This document shows positions 44,626 through 56,815 of a DNA stretch of 64,000 nucleotides, piece by piece. A model generated the notes under the pieces. That model did not search any database, was not told the DNA's origin, and saw only the letters and a program-made list of their open reading frames with translations. Positions within the stretch are counted from its first letter, which is position 1, and each line of letters opens with the position of its first letter. Source of the stretch: Botrytis cinerea B05.10 (taxonomy: Eukaryota > Ascomycota > Leotiomycetes > Helotiales > Sclerotiniaceae); contig NC_037322.1 of NCBI RefSeq assembly GCF_000143535.2, forward strand, positions 1,178,001-1,242,000, written 5' to 3'. A program made the position numbers and the translations under genes.

Positions 44626-45477
44626 ACGGGGAGGAATGATTGTATCGAAAGGTGTTTCCAGTTTTGGAAACGCCTTTCGATGAATTTGATGGGTGGATAT
44701 TGCATTTACAACGGAGCAGAGCGAGTTTAGGAAATGATACCCTGGTTTCTTAGCTTTGTGTTTCCTTTCGGAACTTTTCTTTTGTTTTGGATTATGGATA
44801 CTGGGGGCCGTTCTGGGGTACGCAGTGAAGAATACTTGTACATATTAGAGGAACGTTCGAGAGGGCGATGGATGGTTGACTGATAGATTTATTACTGCAG
44901 GGAAATGATATTGAACAATACCCTTACACGCAAGCGTTAGACATTCAATAGTATACGAAGAATCAATAAAATCTCACCAAATATATATAGAAACATGGAT
45001 TTGTGTGACGTGAATGTATGTGAGTGAGTCAATATTGATTGCACCGAATGATGGGACACAACAAATACACTTGACGATGATCCTTTGAATATTGGTTCAT
45101 ATGCTTTGTGATTTTGTAAACGATTTATTCATCACAACTTAAACAACGCGAATATAAATCATTGTAAGGGAGCAAAAAAATAGAAATTAGCATTTATTAG
45201 AAAAGTTAGAGGAAGTGCAAAAGTATCCCGTCAGTTCATCCACATAACTAATGGGCTACCTGATCTGACCAAAATCTAAACACCAAACACCAGTCTGAGT
45301 GTCATAAAACCGCAAAATTTGTTCTTTCGCAAAGTACCGCTGTGGTATTTGGCCGTGGCGCATTCTTCTTGTAGATCTATGGGAGCGGTAGTTGGGCATG
45401 ACAATGCGCTGTAAGCATGAGTATAAACCCACTGACTCACCATCATACCGCTTCATTAAAAGTCGCTCTCTATCAGC
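44626..45477. other. Convergent spacer with 3' hairpin
   Basis: Lies between the converging TBC and CxxC/coiled-coil genes. Holds the hairpin at 44644-44681 and AT-rich DNA; no coding exon. Confidence 0.5.
44644..44681 (+). other. Inverted repeat with 17-bp stem just after the TBC stop codon
   Basis: Arms 44644-44660 and 44665-44681 enclose a 4-base loop (gttt). Sixteen of 17 positions are complementary in DNA and the remaining one is a U.G pair in plus-strand RNA, so the transcript could form an uninterrupted stem. It starts 19 bases after the TAG of the TBC gene. It is not followed by a clear T-run; a role in 3' end formation or mRNA stability is possible. Confidence 0.75.
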
Positions 45478-46130
45478 TTAACCTTCTCTGTCCCTCACCT
45501 CTCCCTCCCTCACCTCCCCACTCACCTCCTCCCCTAACACCCCAATGTCCCTCTCAATCTCCTCAATCTCGCCCCTCAACCTCCGATTCCCAGCCGACAA
45601 GACCCGTTGCAGCTCCGCCTGTGCAGAAACCGCTTCGAGCGCCTCGCGCAACTCGTCGAGTTGTTTCTGACGCTGGAGCTTCTCGCGCTCGTGTTTGAGT
45701 TGTGTGACTTGTAGGTGGCAGGATGCGCAGAGTTGGGGGAGGAGGTAGGTTGGTGCTGGGTTGGGGTATCAGTATGAAGGGAAGAGGGGAGGATGGGAAA
45801 AAAGAGGGAAAGGAAAAGAAAGGAAAGGAAATACTTACGGCCTTCGACAGGAGGAAGATCTCCATCACAGATGGCGCAGCGGGGATCTTCGAAAATCTCG
45901 AAATCGAGACCAGGGGTTTCTTTGCCGGGGAGTTCGTACTGACTATTGTAACTACGGGGCAGTTTACTTGCGCGCAGTTTTTGTTTGTTTTGGGGTGATT
46001 TCTTGTTTGGTTTCTTGGAGGGTGAGAATGCGGATGCGGGGGCGGATGGGAAAGACATTGTGGGAGTGGAGGTGGTTGTTGAGAGCATTCTTTTACTTCG
46101 GAAGATGTCGAGCCATGATAGAGGTTTCAT
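45478..46130 (-). CDS. Unassigned protein with CxxC pairs and coiled coil
   Basis: Exons 45839-46130 and 45478-45755 with an 83-nt intron (45756-45838) give 189 aa. Two cysteine pairs, CAICDGDLPP before the splice and LCASCHLQ after it, are brought together as a possible zinc-binding knuckle, which supports the join. A heptad-like charged coiled coil follows (QLKHEREKLQRQKQLDEL... and ...RGEIEEIERDIGVL). The N-terminus is basic and Ser/Pro-rich. I do not recognise a family. The order knuckle then coiled coil is common in fungal adaptor or DNA-linked proteins, but that is inference. The C-terminal half is GC-rich compared with the flanks. Confidence 0.65.
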
Positions 46131-47872
46131 GGTTTTGAGAGTCTTTTATTTTGGGACTGGGCGGGAAGGTTGTGGGAATTGGAAATTGGAAATTGGTACG
46201 AAGGAGTGAATTTGGTTGATATGGTGATGTTGTTTGTCGGTTACTTTGGGTATTTACAAAATCTGAGTGTATTGGCCTGATAGGCATCAGGTGTTGTATT
46301 GGTTTTGTGTCCAATGCAGTAGACAACAAAACTATTCGATAGATCAAACTAACAAGGTCCTTGATTGATATAGGCTTTGAAGTTGGAGGTAAATTTTATG
46401 TCTTTACTACAAAGTGTAGTATAAAATTGACGATGAGTGAGTGCAAATATCATTGCTCTGCCACAGCAACATCATGTATTATAAGAGATGAGATGTTGAT
46501 AGTTTTCATGCTACATGAATCCACCAGAAGATTTGAGTCTGCCTTTCCATACCTGCCAATGTTCGTTTTATCTTATTCACTTCATCCAGATTGTTTCATT
46601 AATTCATTCATTCTCCTTTCTTCAACAAGCACATCTCGAACTGTTTCAAGTGGTGAAAGACGTGAATGGGATAACGGAAAGGAAATCTGCGGGCAATATT
46701 GATGGAACTTTACTGCAGTCTCACTTGAGAGTTCATGTTTAAGAACCTGCGAGAAATATTTGTGTTGAGCCTCTTATGATTTTTTTTATATCATGAGGGC
46801 ATTTTACCTCCGTACTAGGTGTATACAGAGTTGTATATTTTACTGGTGTTGATGTATGATTATATCATATGATTTGGGGTATTTTGAAGATGGGGAGAGG
46901 AGAGGAAGGAGGCCGGAACACTTCCCCTTCTCTCCCCCTAGTAAAGAAATAAAATGGAAGGAAGGAAGAAGGAAGGAAGGAGAAAAGAGAACTCTGTAAA
47001 AAAAGGCTCCAGACCAATGTGCACAACGCAAACCAAGATGGGGAATGAGAGCTAGCAGATCGATGTGAGGGTGCTGATGCAATGATACCTGCTGGTTGAT
47101 TGGCATCGTGGGCTTTGAACATTATGCACATATGTACTTATGCAGTAGCTCTTCTTATGTCCTCATAGCCAGAGTCATATCAGGACAGTAGCGATCAAGA
47201 AGTAAAGTGTAGCCGGCAGGATGGTTTACTCCGTCTCTTCTCGAGCTCAGATGGTCTGGCCCATTGACATGCGTTCTATGAGACAACATAGCTCATAACT
47301 TACTCATGCAAAGAGATCCATATACATACAGAATCAAGAACTCTCATTAAACCAATTAATATTGGTTCAGTTCGTATTCTTCTGACGTCTGTTAAAGTGT
47401 TCTCTTGGCAAAGTCATTCAAAATCGCGATGATCACATGATAGCGTGGAGTCCCCATATTATCATGCACGTCACCATCGTGTTCGTGTTCGTGCTGTGCC
47501 GTTTGTTTTCATGATCTTGTTTTTGTTTTGTTGATCTTGTCTAGTTTTGCCAGGTTGCCACGTCAGGATATCTAAATATCAATTTGGTCACCAGGCTGGT
47601 TTCCCTTATGAAAACTTCACGATTTGCTTCTTGATGGCTTTTTGAGAATCCGGTATTGGCAACCAGGGGGGTGGCTAGATTTCTCCAATCATCACTCGCA
47701 CAAGCTTCAGGTACAGGGTTTGAAACGATCCATTGACATCATGATAAAATGATATCAGGATCATTGCGTTAAGTGATATAGCAAAGTGCGCAACGCCATT
47801 GCTTTATCTATCGAAAACAGGACACTACTTCAATTTTTTGCCTATTCAATCAAGTTTAGCATCATTCACTTA
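46131..47872. other. Gene-poor spacer, 1.7 kb
   Basis: No supported coding exon. Contains a purine-rich GGAAGGAAGAAGGAAGG tract near 46963-46980 and a CGTGTTCGTGTTCGTG triplication near 47478-47493. Confidence 0.5.
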
Positions 47873-47952
47873 CCCCTCCTCTCGATCCTGAGCGGGAGTT
47901 ATGCTCCGGGGTGAGAGAACCAAGCAGACATCAGGTTGAAATGGCTATATAT
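47873..47952 (+). promoter_or_regulatory. Likely core promoter of the small repeat-protein gene
   Basis: A CCCCT box (47873-47877), the core of the fungal stress-response element, lies about 70 bp upstream of a TATATATA box (about 47944-47951), which is about 115 bp upstream of the ATG at 48065. The spacing is right for a TATA-driven, stress-type promoter. Factor binding is inference. Confidence 0.35.
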
Positions 47953-48064
47953 ACCTAGATGTTTCCCTTCTAAACTCTTTCAATCTATCAACAAGCAATC
48001 CACATCTTCCAAACATTCAAACAACTTCAACAACATACCATATAAATCATCAACCAATCTCAAA

Positions 48065-48498
48065 ATGAGCGGAACATACAAGCCAACTGGTAAGTTACCC
48101 TCCACCCCACCGTATGACTTGAACGCTGCTAATGTTTTTTTTAGAGCACGGAGGTCTTAAGGAGGACGGTACTCCAGACAAGAGAGTTGGAACCGGCGAG
48201 TTTGCTTACGGCCAAGTCGACCCAGTTGTAAGAACCACTGTTATTGCCTATTCAGCAATTTGTTATATGTTTCAACTTGCTAATCAGTTTTCCCTCATCA
48301 CAGGAAGCTGGAACCAAGGGTGGATCTACCAGCGACGGAAGCACTGAGAGCAGTGGTAGTGGCAAAGGCGGTATGTCTTCACTCCAGCACGCTTCTCCTT
48401 GTTCACACTACATTTGATGCTAACGAATCATTCCAGAATTTGCACATGGAAAGGTTGATCCAGTCGAGGCTGGCAAGAAGGGAGGACAAGCTTCTTAG
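48065..48498 (+). CDS. Small Gly-rich duplicated-repeat protein, conidiation or stress type
   Basis: Four tiny exons, 48065-48089, 48145-48227, 48304-48370 and 48437-48498, with introns of 55, 76 and 66 nt, give only 78 aa: MSGTYKPTEHGGLKEDG... to ...KKGGQAS. Two copies of an 18-residue unit are visible, GEFAYGQVDPVEAGTKGG and GEFAHGKVDPVEAGKKGG. The second ends with KKGGQAS, which resembles the Gly-Gly repeats of fungal Con-10-like and bacterial stress (KGG) proteins. Such proteins are hydrophilic and accumulate in spores or under desiccation. That class placement is by analogy. All phases agree and all boundaries are GT-AG. Confidence 0.75.
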
Positions 48499-49836
48499 GT
48501 GGTCTCAAAGGTTCAGTGATGTGTGGACTTTCAGTGATGGGAACGTCGACTGTGTACAACGAAATAATTTTGGATGTCCTATTAGTTCTAGGTTGATGAT
48601 GAATTATGATAATTGCGAAGTATTGAGTTAGCAACAATAATATAATTCCATATTATATTCTTCCTCGTGTCCTTGCAAACAACTGAATGGTGATATCGTG
48701 AGTTGCTTATGTGTTATGCGGTATTACATCCTATTCAGTCTTCTCTGGTCGGTGGTAGAGATTATCATTTTAAGAACTGCTGCTATATTCTAGTGGCAGA
48801 GAACAAACTGAAGTTCATATCGTACCATACCAAATGTTCGAATGATGTTGATAGATATCTAAAATTATGTAATGCATGTTGTACTCCGCGGCTGTTAAAT
48901 CTTTGCTTAAAATGGTCTGGTCTATATCTGAGGACGTTACACTCCTTACCCAGATACACAAACATTATATCCTCGGTGACTACTTTTAGCTAGTACAAAC
49001 CCGAGAAGGATACCAGCACTACAGATTTCATTTGTAGGGATATCTGCTGAGTGATTCTATGAAATTTGCATGTTTTTCCTGCAACCGACCGAGGCAGGCT
49101 TTTGCGGGATCCTGCATTACATGTTCTCGTTTGTTACCTAAGTTGAGTCGTTCAAGTATTTCTCCTAGAGTTTTCATGTCCAGCTGTCCACTGGTCCTGA
49201 TTTGCCTTCAACGTGTTGCTTGCGATATTGACACTGTGCTCTACTCTGAACTGGTGGGTGCGGTTCAGGAAAAACGGCTGCATATCAACGAGTTTTGTGT
49301 AGCTTACCCCACTCCTTCATATAAATGAAGCAAACAACGAGAATTATTTAAGGATACGATATGATAAGAAGTATATCATAATCACTTTCTACAAGAATTT
49401 GATAGGGTCGACAACGTGTTCGTGCAAATCTCCGATCATGCAAGTGGTTAGTGCCATTATATGTAAATATCCAAGATATTCAAAAGCTGAGCGAATATTT
49501 GAACACTGCATTTTTCACAGCATAAACAAGGACCAAGACGTTATACTCGGCCTTTCCCTATTGTCGTTCCTGAATATCCCCTCATTTCGTACATCATATA
49601 CCATGTTTTTCATCGTAGTAATCGCATGGTCAGGCATCCGAAGGAACGATTGCCACGCTGAAATTTGTGATAGATATGGGAGAGGCGTTGATATGGGATA
49701 CATCCGTACAATCAGGGTCTAAATTTTTGATGCGGCTCATGGTTTTTATTATAAAGGTCCAACACCTCCATAGAAGTGTAGTGGTTCCTTCTTTTTAGAT
49801 ATCTTTGCCATTCAGAATTTATCACTAAACTTCACG
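48499..49836. other. Spacer, 1.3 kb
   Basis: Open frames at 49059-49328 and 49399-49722 have no motif, splice support or clear leader and are not called. Upstream of the next gene there is a TTATTATAAAGG sequence near 49746, a possible TATA element about 90 bp before the ATG. Confidence 0.45.
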
Positions 49837-50735
49837 ATGCATAGTTCTTTCAAACTACTTCTTCTTATTGCAGGAATCTGTATTGCAGATGTTTCCAACA
49901 TCACCACTCCAGAAACTTCGGGTTGCAATGCAGATAATTGTTATCGTGCAGTTAGTGGTGACTTTCGTGGACCTTTTCAACAAGCTATAGCGTATAATGA
50001 TTGCATCGAGTACATGGAGAACTCTTGCACAGTAGATATTATCAATATTACTGTTACATCTAAAATCTTGACAACAATTACCGAAGTATTTACCGTGGGA
50101 AAGAGAGCGATGCCAACAACTACATTTTCACTTCCACCATATGCTAGTGCTTGCTCAAACGAAGCTCGCTACTCGAGTGCATGTTCGTGTTGGGGAATTT
50201 TACCTGATACTATCACCAAGACTGGATCTGTATGTGTATTCTCCATATCTTTGAAAAGAATCTACTAACAAAACCCTAGACATACACAACCTTCACCACT
50301 TCCACTGTTACCACCGGACTTCCCCCAGTCTGCCCCACCGGTAAAGCCCTCATGAAAGATGCCCTCAATTGCGGTTCCTGCGGCTACGTCTGTGATACAG
50401 GCTATTGTGAGCACGGCACCTGCAACACAATTCCCTGTACTCCCAACAAATGCGAGGAAGGCATCAAACCATGCGTTGTCGATTCCACTTGTTTCTGTTT
50501 CAATACTATCACAGGCCTAGGTTTCTGTGGCGAAAACGTCGGATGTGCTGAAGCTAAAGATTGTTACGATGATGGGGATTGTCCAAATGCTTATGTGTGT
50601 GCTTGGGATACATGTTGTGGAAATAATGTTTGTGTGCTTGGGAATTGTCCAAATCCGGCGGCGAAGTTGATTAGATCGGTACAGAGGAAGAGAGATTCAT
50701 TGATAGGAGATACGGCGGCTTACATGGCGGATTGA
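49837..50735 (+). CDS. Cysteine-rich secreted protein
   Basis: Exons 49837-50229 and 50280-50735 with a 50-nt intron (GTATGTGTATT...CCCTAG) give 282 aa. Residues 1-17 are a clear signal peptide (MHSSFKLLLLIAGICIA). The N-terminal half has NITT-type glycosylation sites and a PYASACSNEARYSSACSCWGI segment, a motif found in many ascomycete secreted proteins. The C-terminal half holds about twenty cysteines in regular short spacing (NCGSCGYVCDTGYCEHGTC, DTCCGNNVCVLGNC), like disulfide-knotted modules. No catalytic motif and no GPI tail. It may act at the surface or as an apoplastic effector; that is inference. Confidence 0.8.
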
Positions 50736-52417
50736 GAAGCATTTTTATGTAGTTGAGTAGGTGCAGGTAGATGGAATTTACAAAGTGGTAACTTTTTCCA
50801 GGTTAGTTTTGCTCATTCGAGCTTGCTATATTTACTAAACTACCATTTGGAATCATGATCGATTATTAAGTAGTAGATTGTATTCTGATGGCTCGATCAG
50901 AAAGAACTTGTTCAAAAACTATATGAACGACTAATTCAATATATGAACCTGCGTTTCCTGAAGCTACTTGTGAATTTATAGGAGATCCCAAGCATTATTC
51001 TCTCGACTTTTGCACCACATCATTGTAGAGCTTCCACTTTTTTATTTGGATCATCAGATTCCCCTGAAGCTCATTCGTTCTCTCCAATAATCATACCTAA
51101 AGGATCAACAACAGAAATCACCCCTCCCCTTTCTTCTCCACGAAAAGAATCTAGTTTTTTGACACAAAATTCAGGCATAGCTCCAATCTCTCGATAGAAC
51201 ATTGAAGTAGCTCTACCACATGATTTCAAAGAAGTTTGCATAGAAACTTTCTAGGTTTCTTTAACGTACTCGATAGGTCTGAAGTAGCTTCTGAAATGTA
51301 ATATCTAACATCTGAAGACAACTTTAATTGCAATTTGGACTCAGTGCTACATAAGGTTCGAATGTCATAATTGAGAATGGAAAATTCAGGAAATGAAATA
51401 TCTTTCACTTCCTCATTGCAGTCTGACGATACGGATTCTTATCCTAACTTCGGAGGTAATCTTTGAGAAACAAATCTATATAAAGTTGTTGATATATTAC
51501 TTAAATTGGTGAATGAAATAGAATGTCAACAACGTTTACCTCACCAGCTATAAAGGAACAGCATAAGTGATCTTGATCTTGGAAATGGGAGAAGTCCCCT
51601 TGGGAGTGAGAAAACAGTGTTAGACTTGACAACAAACGCCTCTGAGTTTCACGGAACTTGGGTTAAATATTGTGAGGGGCAGATTAACCTAATCTATATT
51701 GAGCACTATACAACTAAGAACTAGATTGATAGGAAATACTCTTCTGCGGTGATGACTTCGAATTCACGAGAAATTCTCAAAACTTTAGGTATATCTGACT
51801 TCAGATTAATAGCCAATCTGCAATGGAGATGGGTTGCTATTATCAGTATATTTTCGTCGCTATCGTACAGATCAGTATCTAGTGCCCTCAAATTTACCTA
51901 TCATTCCGCAATACCAAGACACCATGTTTCTCTTTATATAGTCTCAATATCTAAATTCGCATTACGGTGAATCTATAAACAAAAAAAAGTAGACAGACAG
52001 ACAGACAGATAGACAGATACATCACTTACAAGTAGCAATACCAAAGATGCCCACGCAGTATATCTAAGCTCGCTTATTTGAAATCTCCCACTTGATGGTC
52101 CATCTCCGAACTATATTAAAACCCGTAGTAAATTTCTATATCATATTAACATTCGTTCCAGTAGGATTGCTTTGGAAATGGGAGATGGACTCGTGAGAAA
52201 TTTGTCGAGAGACGATCTATTTTGACAAAAGGAAATTAGCTAGAGTAAAAACACAAATGAGTCGTAGTAAAACATTTGAATAAATAAGCAATTTACCCAT
52301 CTAGAATCGATATAGATGCAAATATCGATGATGCTATCCCATTTCAATGAGAGCAACAGCTGTCATGTGTAATAAATTAGTAAATTGGGATTCCCTACCA
52401 TACAATATCATAAGATT
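50736..52417. other. Gene-poor spacer, 1.7 kb
   Basis: No supported coding exon. AT-rich, with a short GACA/GATA microsatellite at 51990-52017. Confidence 0.5.
51990..52017. repeat. GACA microsatellite
   Basis: Seven units of the tetranucleotide GACA with two GATA variants. Confidence 0.85.
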
Positions 52418-52515
52418 TCCCTGCTGGCGCAATGGTAGCGCGCAAGACTTCTATTAGATATATTTATATCTTAAAGTTCATCTTGAGGCTGTAGGTTCGA
52501 GCCCTACGTAGGGAG
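52418..52515 (+). tRNA. tRNA-Arg(TCT), intron-containing
   Basis: Acceptor stem TCCCTGC/GTAGGGA with discriminator G, D-arm GCGC...GCGC, anticodon stem CAAGA/TCTTG, and T-arm GTAGG-TTCGAGC-CCTAC. The anticodon loop CT-TCT-A is interrupted after base 37 by an AT-rich 26-nt intron. Decodes AGA. No CCA encoded. Confidence 0.92.
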
Positions 52516-53132
52516 TTACCCTGAGTATCATCGGTTTGAATCCGTTGCTAGAAATCATTCCTTTTGCATTTTTGGTTGATTTTTGATCGATTTTTGGAGG
52601 GGATGTTGATGGGGGAGATTGAGGACTTTTGTGGTCTTTCCCCACCCAAATCAAAATTGCACACGAATGAAAAAAAGAGATTTTGTTCTAGAATAGCGGT
52701 AGGCTTTGAAATCGACCTTGAACATTGCCAATTTTTCTTTTGGGTGCGCAAAATGACTGAGTAATGGAAGGGTCTATTTGACCAATGACATGATACAATT
52801 TTAACAATGTCCCGTAAATTTCTGGATATTCAGACATCGTGAACAAATCAAAAAGCATCCTCTTCTCTAGATCCTAAACTCAATCTTATTAATGACCCCA
52901 CCAAACTTTCATTTTTAATTCACAATACTCGAGAGAAAGCGGGGTGAAAATATTATCACTCCACTGTGTCCGCTAGCTTTACTTCGCTTGTGCCCGTTAA
53001 CCCCACTACAAAATTTCCGTATTTTTTCCATTTGGAAAAATTACACAAAAGTGATGTGAAAAGGGACTGGTAAATTAAAAATGCAATTGATTGCAAAAGG
53101 TAAATACCTCGAGTGGTCTCGAGATCGCAGAA
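52516..53132. other. Spacer between two tRNA genes
   Basis: No protein-coding exon seen. Contains short runs of A and T that may end the tRNA-Arg transcript. It is the 3' side of both tRNA genes, which converge. Confidence 0.5.
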
Positions 53133-53236
53133 TGCGGCTTCTGTGGATCGAACACAGTGCCTCCAGATAAACAGATAATCTATTAGGTTCTGAAGTTGAC
53201 TTCAGTCTGGCGCTCTCCCAAGTGAGCTAAAGCCGC
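53133..53236 (-). tRNA. tRNA-Phe(GAA), intron-containing
   Basis: Minus strand: acceptor stem GCGGCTT/AAGCCGC with discriminator A, D-arm GCTC...GAGC, anticodon stem CCAGA/TCTGG, anticodon loop CT-GAA-G, and T-arm CTGTG-TTCGATC-CACAG. An intron of about 31 nt follows position 37. It contains a TTCAG stretch complementary to the anticodon region, as expected for intron pairing in pre-tRNA. Confidence 0.93.
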
Positions 53237-56200
53237 TTGGTTGTTCGTGTTATGTTGAGTATTGGCCGGGAATTTGGTTACTTGTTTGAGATTGAAGTTT
53301 ACTGGCTTGGAGAGTCTGGGGATATGAAACTGCGTGGTTGGGTTTGGAGTGAATGGTTGGTTGAGGCGTTCAGGCGTTAGATGTGGGTTTAACATTAATT
53401 AATGTTGAGGCTGATACATGCATGACATGCACGCTGATACTGGCTGCTGATATATACGATATGTACTGTTGTGTGATTAGGGTATCATAGTCAAGATGAA
53501 ACATGTTGGTTTAGTTATGATAATAGCTTCTAGCATTGTAAGAAACTCAATTCCATCTATCATCGCCCAATCGCCTTACAGTCAATCTGAAATCAGCGCT
53601 TCAAGAGCCCGGCTGATCTATGCATGTAGGTAGTCAATTAACTTCTCTTCAGTATGTTTCGCAATCATACCTAGGTAGGTATTTGGGTATTTCTTCTATT
53701 CTAAACACTAGCTAGTTTTCCTGCCCCTCTCTCTTCCCCAGACGACAGTCAGTATCTTTTCTGCCACAAAATCATAAGTATGGTTTGAATGTATATCACT
53801 CATGACCATTGACAATTGACTCTAATCGATCAAAAATACGATTCATACACGACAAATTTTTATGAGAAAGTATAATTTCATTGATTAGGTACCTAGTCAT
53901 GATCATTCCACTGGAGAGGGCTCAACTCAACTCAATTCAAATCACCCACTACCGCACCACGGGAGCAAAAATGCTAGATTAAAATTATTGTCGGATCATG
54001 GTGCTACATTCGATATAGAAGTATCTAGGTCGCCAAATTCAATGTTACTGTTACAAAAATAGCACGAGTACGGATGTCCGAGGCCGTTGTAGGTCGGTCT
54101 TAAACGGCCGCCTTTCATCCCGCTGCCTGTGGCAATGTCTTTGCACTCTCACAGCTTCGGAAATTTATCTTCCCGAGAACGTCCGATTTTTTGCTGCACA
54201 ATTGAAAGAATTACAAAATCAAGAGGAGAATTTTCGATGAAATTTTTTTTCCATGGTTGTTTACTGTATGGTATTCCAAAGGATCGATGATGGGAGAGTC
54301 GAAACGGTATGGTAATTCTCTTGATCCTTTGCAGACCTGGCCTGGACCTTGAGATCACCCCAAGGTTGACCGAGCACTCCGGGACTCCGAGCTTATTATG
54401 TATGGAATCATAAAATACATAATCAAATGCTTCTGTGGAGGTTCTAGGCCGGATGCTCCTTGCCGTTTTGGAGGTGATAGGGAAGAAAGGATTTAGGATA
54501 TAAGGATTAGACATTTAATCCTACGAAAGGATATGGAATACTCTGTAGATTCAGAATAGCAGCGTCATCAGACGATAAGTTTGTTTGTAGAAAGAGGAGA
54601 GGCAGGAAGCTAGAAACTCCACAGAATGGCCAGCTGTCAAACTTGGAGTATTGACTATATCATTCCAAATTATACACAGGGTAAAAGAATAACAAATCGA
54701 ATCGAGCATCATCACACTTTTCTTTTGACTCTTTTCCCCAGATCCTACCTCCATGATCCTGAATGCAAACAATTGACCGCCATGAACACCTCGCTCAGAT
54801 AACAAGCAATGAGCTTGCAATCCTTCCAGACCACACGCCCTTGAGTCCAGATCACCACCCTCGGATACCGCCCTATCCTGGATTCGTTTCCCGAGCAAGA
54901 AGAAGGGATCCAACGGTTTATGACGTCGATTCAGATCCAATACAGCCAAAATTCCAATTCCATTTTAGACTGAGAAAGGATTTGTTATTGATTGCGAATA
55001 TACGCGAGAGACTTTACCTCTTTGTACGCATCAAATAAATTCTTAATTTGAGTATCACAAGTACAAGCCACCGCCAATGAAGCCGTAAATTCCGCAGTTC
55101 TATGTATTCGTAAGTTGTAACGTGAGCAACACGGGCACAGCGGGATTTTATCGGTTAGCACGAGTTATAGGTTTGTTTTTAGGTACTTCTCGTACGTGCT
55201 CAGGTGGGCTCAAAGGGTAGGACGGACCCCGAAATCAAAGTTTGTAAATGCCTAGACAATGAATAAAATGCGTTATGCGCATGACTTTCGTTTTATGAGT
55301 GTATACGCAGAATGCTACAAGAGTAAAAGAGTAAAAGAAAATTAAAAGAAATTGAGAGGGGACTCATGTAGTGTGATGTGATGTGATGTAGGAAAAATTA
55401 CAAGCAAGAAATTGTGGAAATGAAAAACAACGGGAATGGATTGAATGGAGTTGCCCCTTCATTTTTCGCCAATCTATCTTTCTTTACCAGCCTTATCTCC
55501 ACGAGATCCTCTAACACTTACAAATTATTGAATCCTACGATACCAAAATCCCAGTTTAATATTGATGAACAAATAATCATCGCCCTCTCTATCCAATAGC
55601 CTTCCTCTGATTTATTAAAACCGTCAAAAACCCCATCCATAGACATAAACTGTCTTGAAATACTTGGCAGATCATCCACCAAAATGCACACAAGTATTCG
55701 TATCAGATGAGGTGGCATGGGGCAAAAAATGATTACACCAGTGATCAGTGAGGTTACAAATTACTTTTTAGGAGTTTTAGTACTTTAGGTAGTGATACCT
55801 ATATGCAGGGTCTGTGAGGGGTGACAATTTAGGCTTTTAGCTGCTCCACTATGACAGAATTATGTGAAGAGAAACCCTTGTTCAAACGCGGCTTGGTGGG
55901 CGCAAGATTTCTTTTTTCCTCTTTGACTTTACTCAAGGAAGCCGGAGTTACGACGCACATGGAACGGATGGATTTGAGTCAGTATGTATGTTCCAGTTAT
56001 TAAAAGTGTAGGTCTCCCCTCAGGGTGTGGATGATCTCTTTGATTGCTTTTCTATATTTGTTGGATATCCGCTGTTTTACTCATATACTATCTTGAGTCT
56101 TTATATATATTCTTTTCAAGGTTGTGTATGGGTCAGTCTCCGTATTGATATTACTTTACAACTCTTGATATACTCTATATATGCAGAACAAATTATAGAT

Positions 56201-56284
56201 TCTACAGGAATATTACCTAAACACCGATATTGAAACTCAACATTCGAATACAACTAAAGCATTATAACCAACAATCATTAGACA
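53237..56284. other. Gene-poor tract, 3 kb
   Basis: Several frames of 60-130 codons occur (for example 54149-54514 and 54551-54949, minus), but they lack motifs, splice partners and convincing leaders. AT-rich throughout. I see no repeat array or element ends. Confidence 0.45.
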
Positions 56285-56815
56285 ATGTCTACCTCACCCA
56301 GCCCAAAAGCCACACTCCGCCCCTCCAAATTCATCGAAGGGCCTCCCCTCACCTCCACAGCCCCCAATCTCGCCCAAACGGATTCACAACTACAACTCAT
56401 CCTCCTCGAAATGGATTCCTACGAGTCCTCCCACAAATCACCACCTCGCCGATCCAAATCACGAACTTCTTCGAGCAGTTCTTCCAACTCTAACTCCTCA
56501 CATTCTTCTCACAACTCTACATCCTCGCTATCCTTTTTCACGAATTCTTCGAAACGAATGAGTCATGATTCTTCTGCTGCTATGTCTACGAGTAATAAGA
56601 TATTCAGCGGAGTGAGAGCGAGTCTGGATATGAGTAATCCTTTTGCGAGCTCAGAGTCATTGGGAAGAAGCAGATGCAGTATCATTGAGACCACGAATGA
56701 ATCGGATGAGGGATCAATCAAAGACACACAACCATTGGGATCCAAGATTAAAGGCAGATTGAGGGCTTGGAGCCGGGGAAAGGACGATGGGTCTATACCT
56801 TATGCGACCACTTGA
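56285..56815 (+). CDS. Ser-rich low-complexity protein
   Basis: Intronless, 176 aa from an ATG preceded by an A-rich leader (AACAATCATTAGACA). The N-terminal third is Pro/Thr-rich, residues 55-100 are dominated by Ser with Asn and His (SSSSSSNSNSSHSSHNS), and the C-terminus is mixed and basic (SKIKGRLRAWSRGKDDGS). The pattern is that of an intrinsically disordered, likely phosphorylated protein. No domain and no signal peptide. Probably specific to a narrow fungal group. Confidence 0.6.
   Translation: MSTSPSPKATLRPSKFIEGPPLTSTAPNLAQTDSQLQLILLEMDSYESSHKSPPRRSKSRTSSSSSSNSNSSHSSHNSTSSLSFFTNSSKRMSHDSSAAMSTSNKIFSGVRASLDMSNPFASSESLGRSRCSIIETTNESDEGSIKDTQPLGSKIKGRLRAWSRGKDDGSIPYATT

Noticed and set aside
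53183..53395. Minus-strand 70-codon frame ending in HLGERQTEVNFRT
   Set aside because: Its end lies within the tRNA-Phe gene and the rest has no coding character.
54149..54949. Two minus-strand frames of 121 and 132 codons
   Set aside because: No motif, splice partner or conserved look; composition fits random AT-rich DNA.
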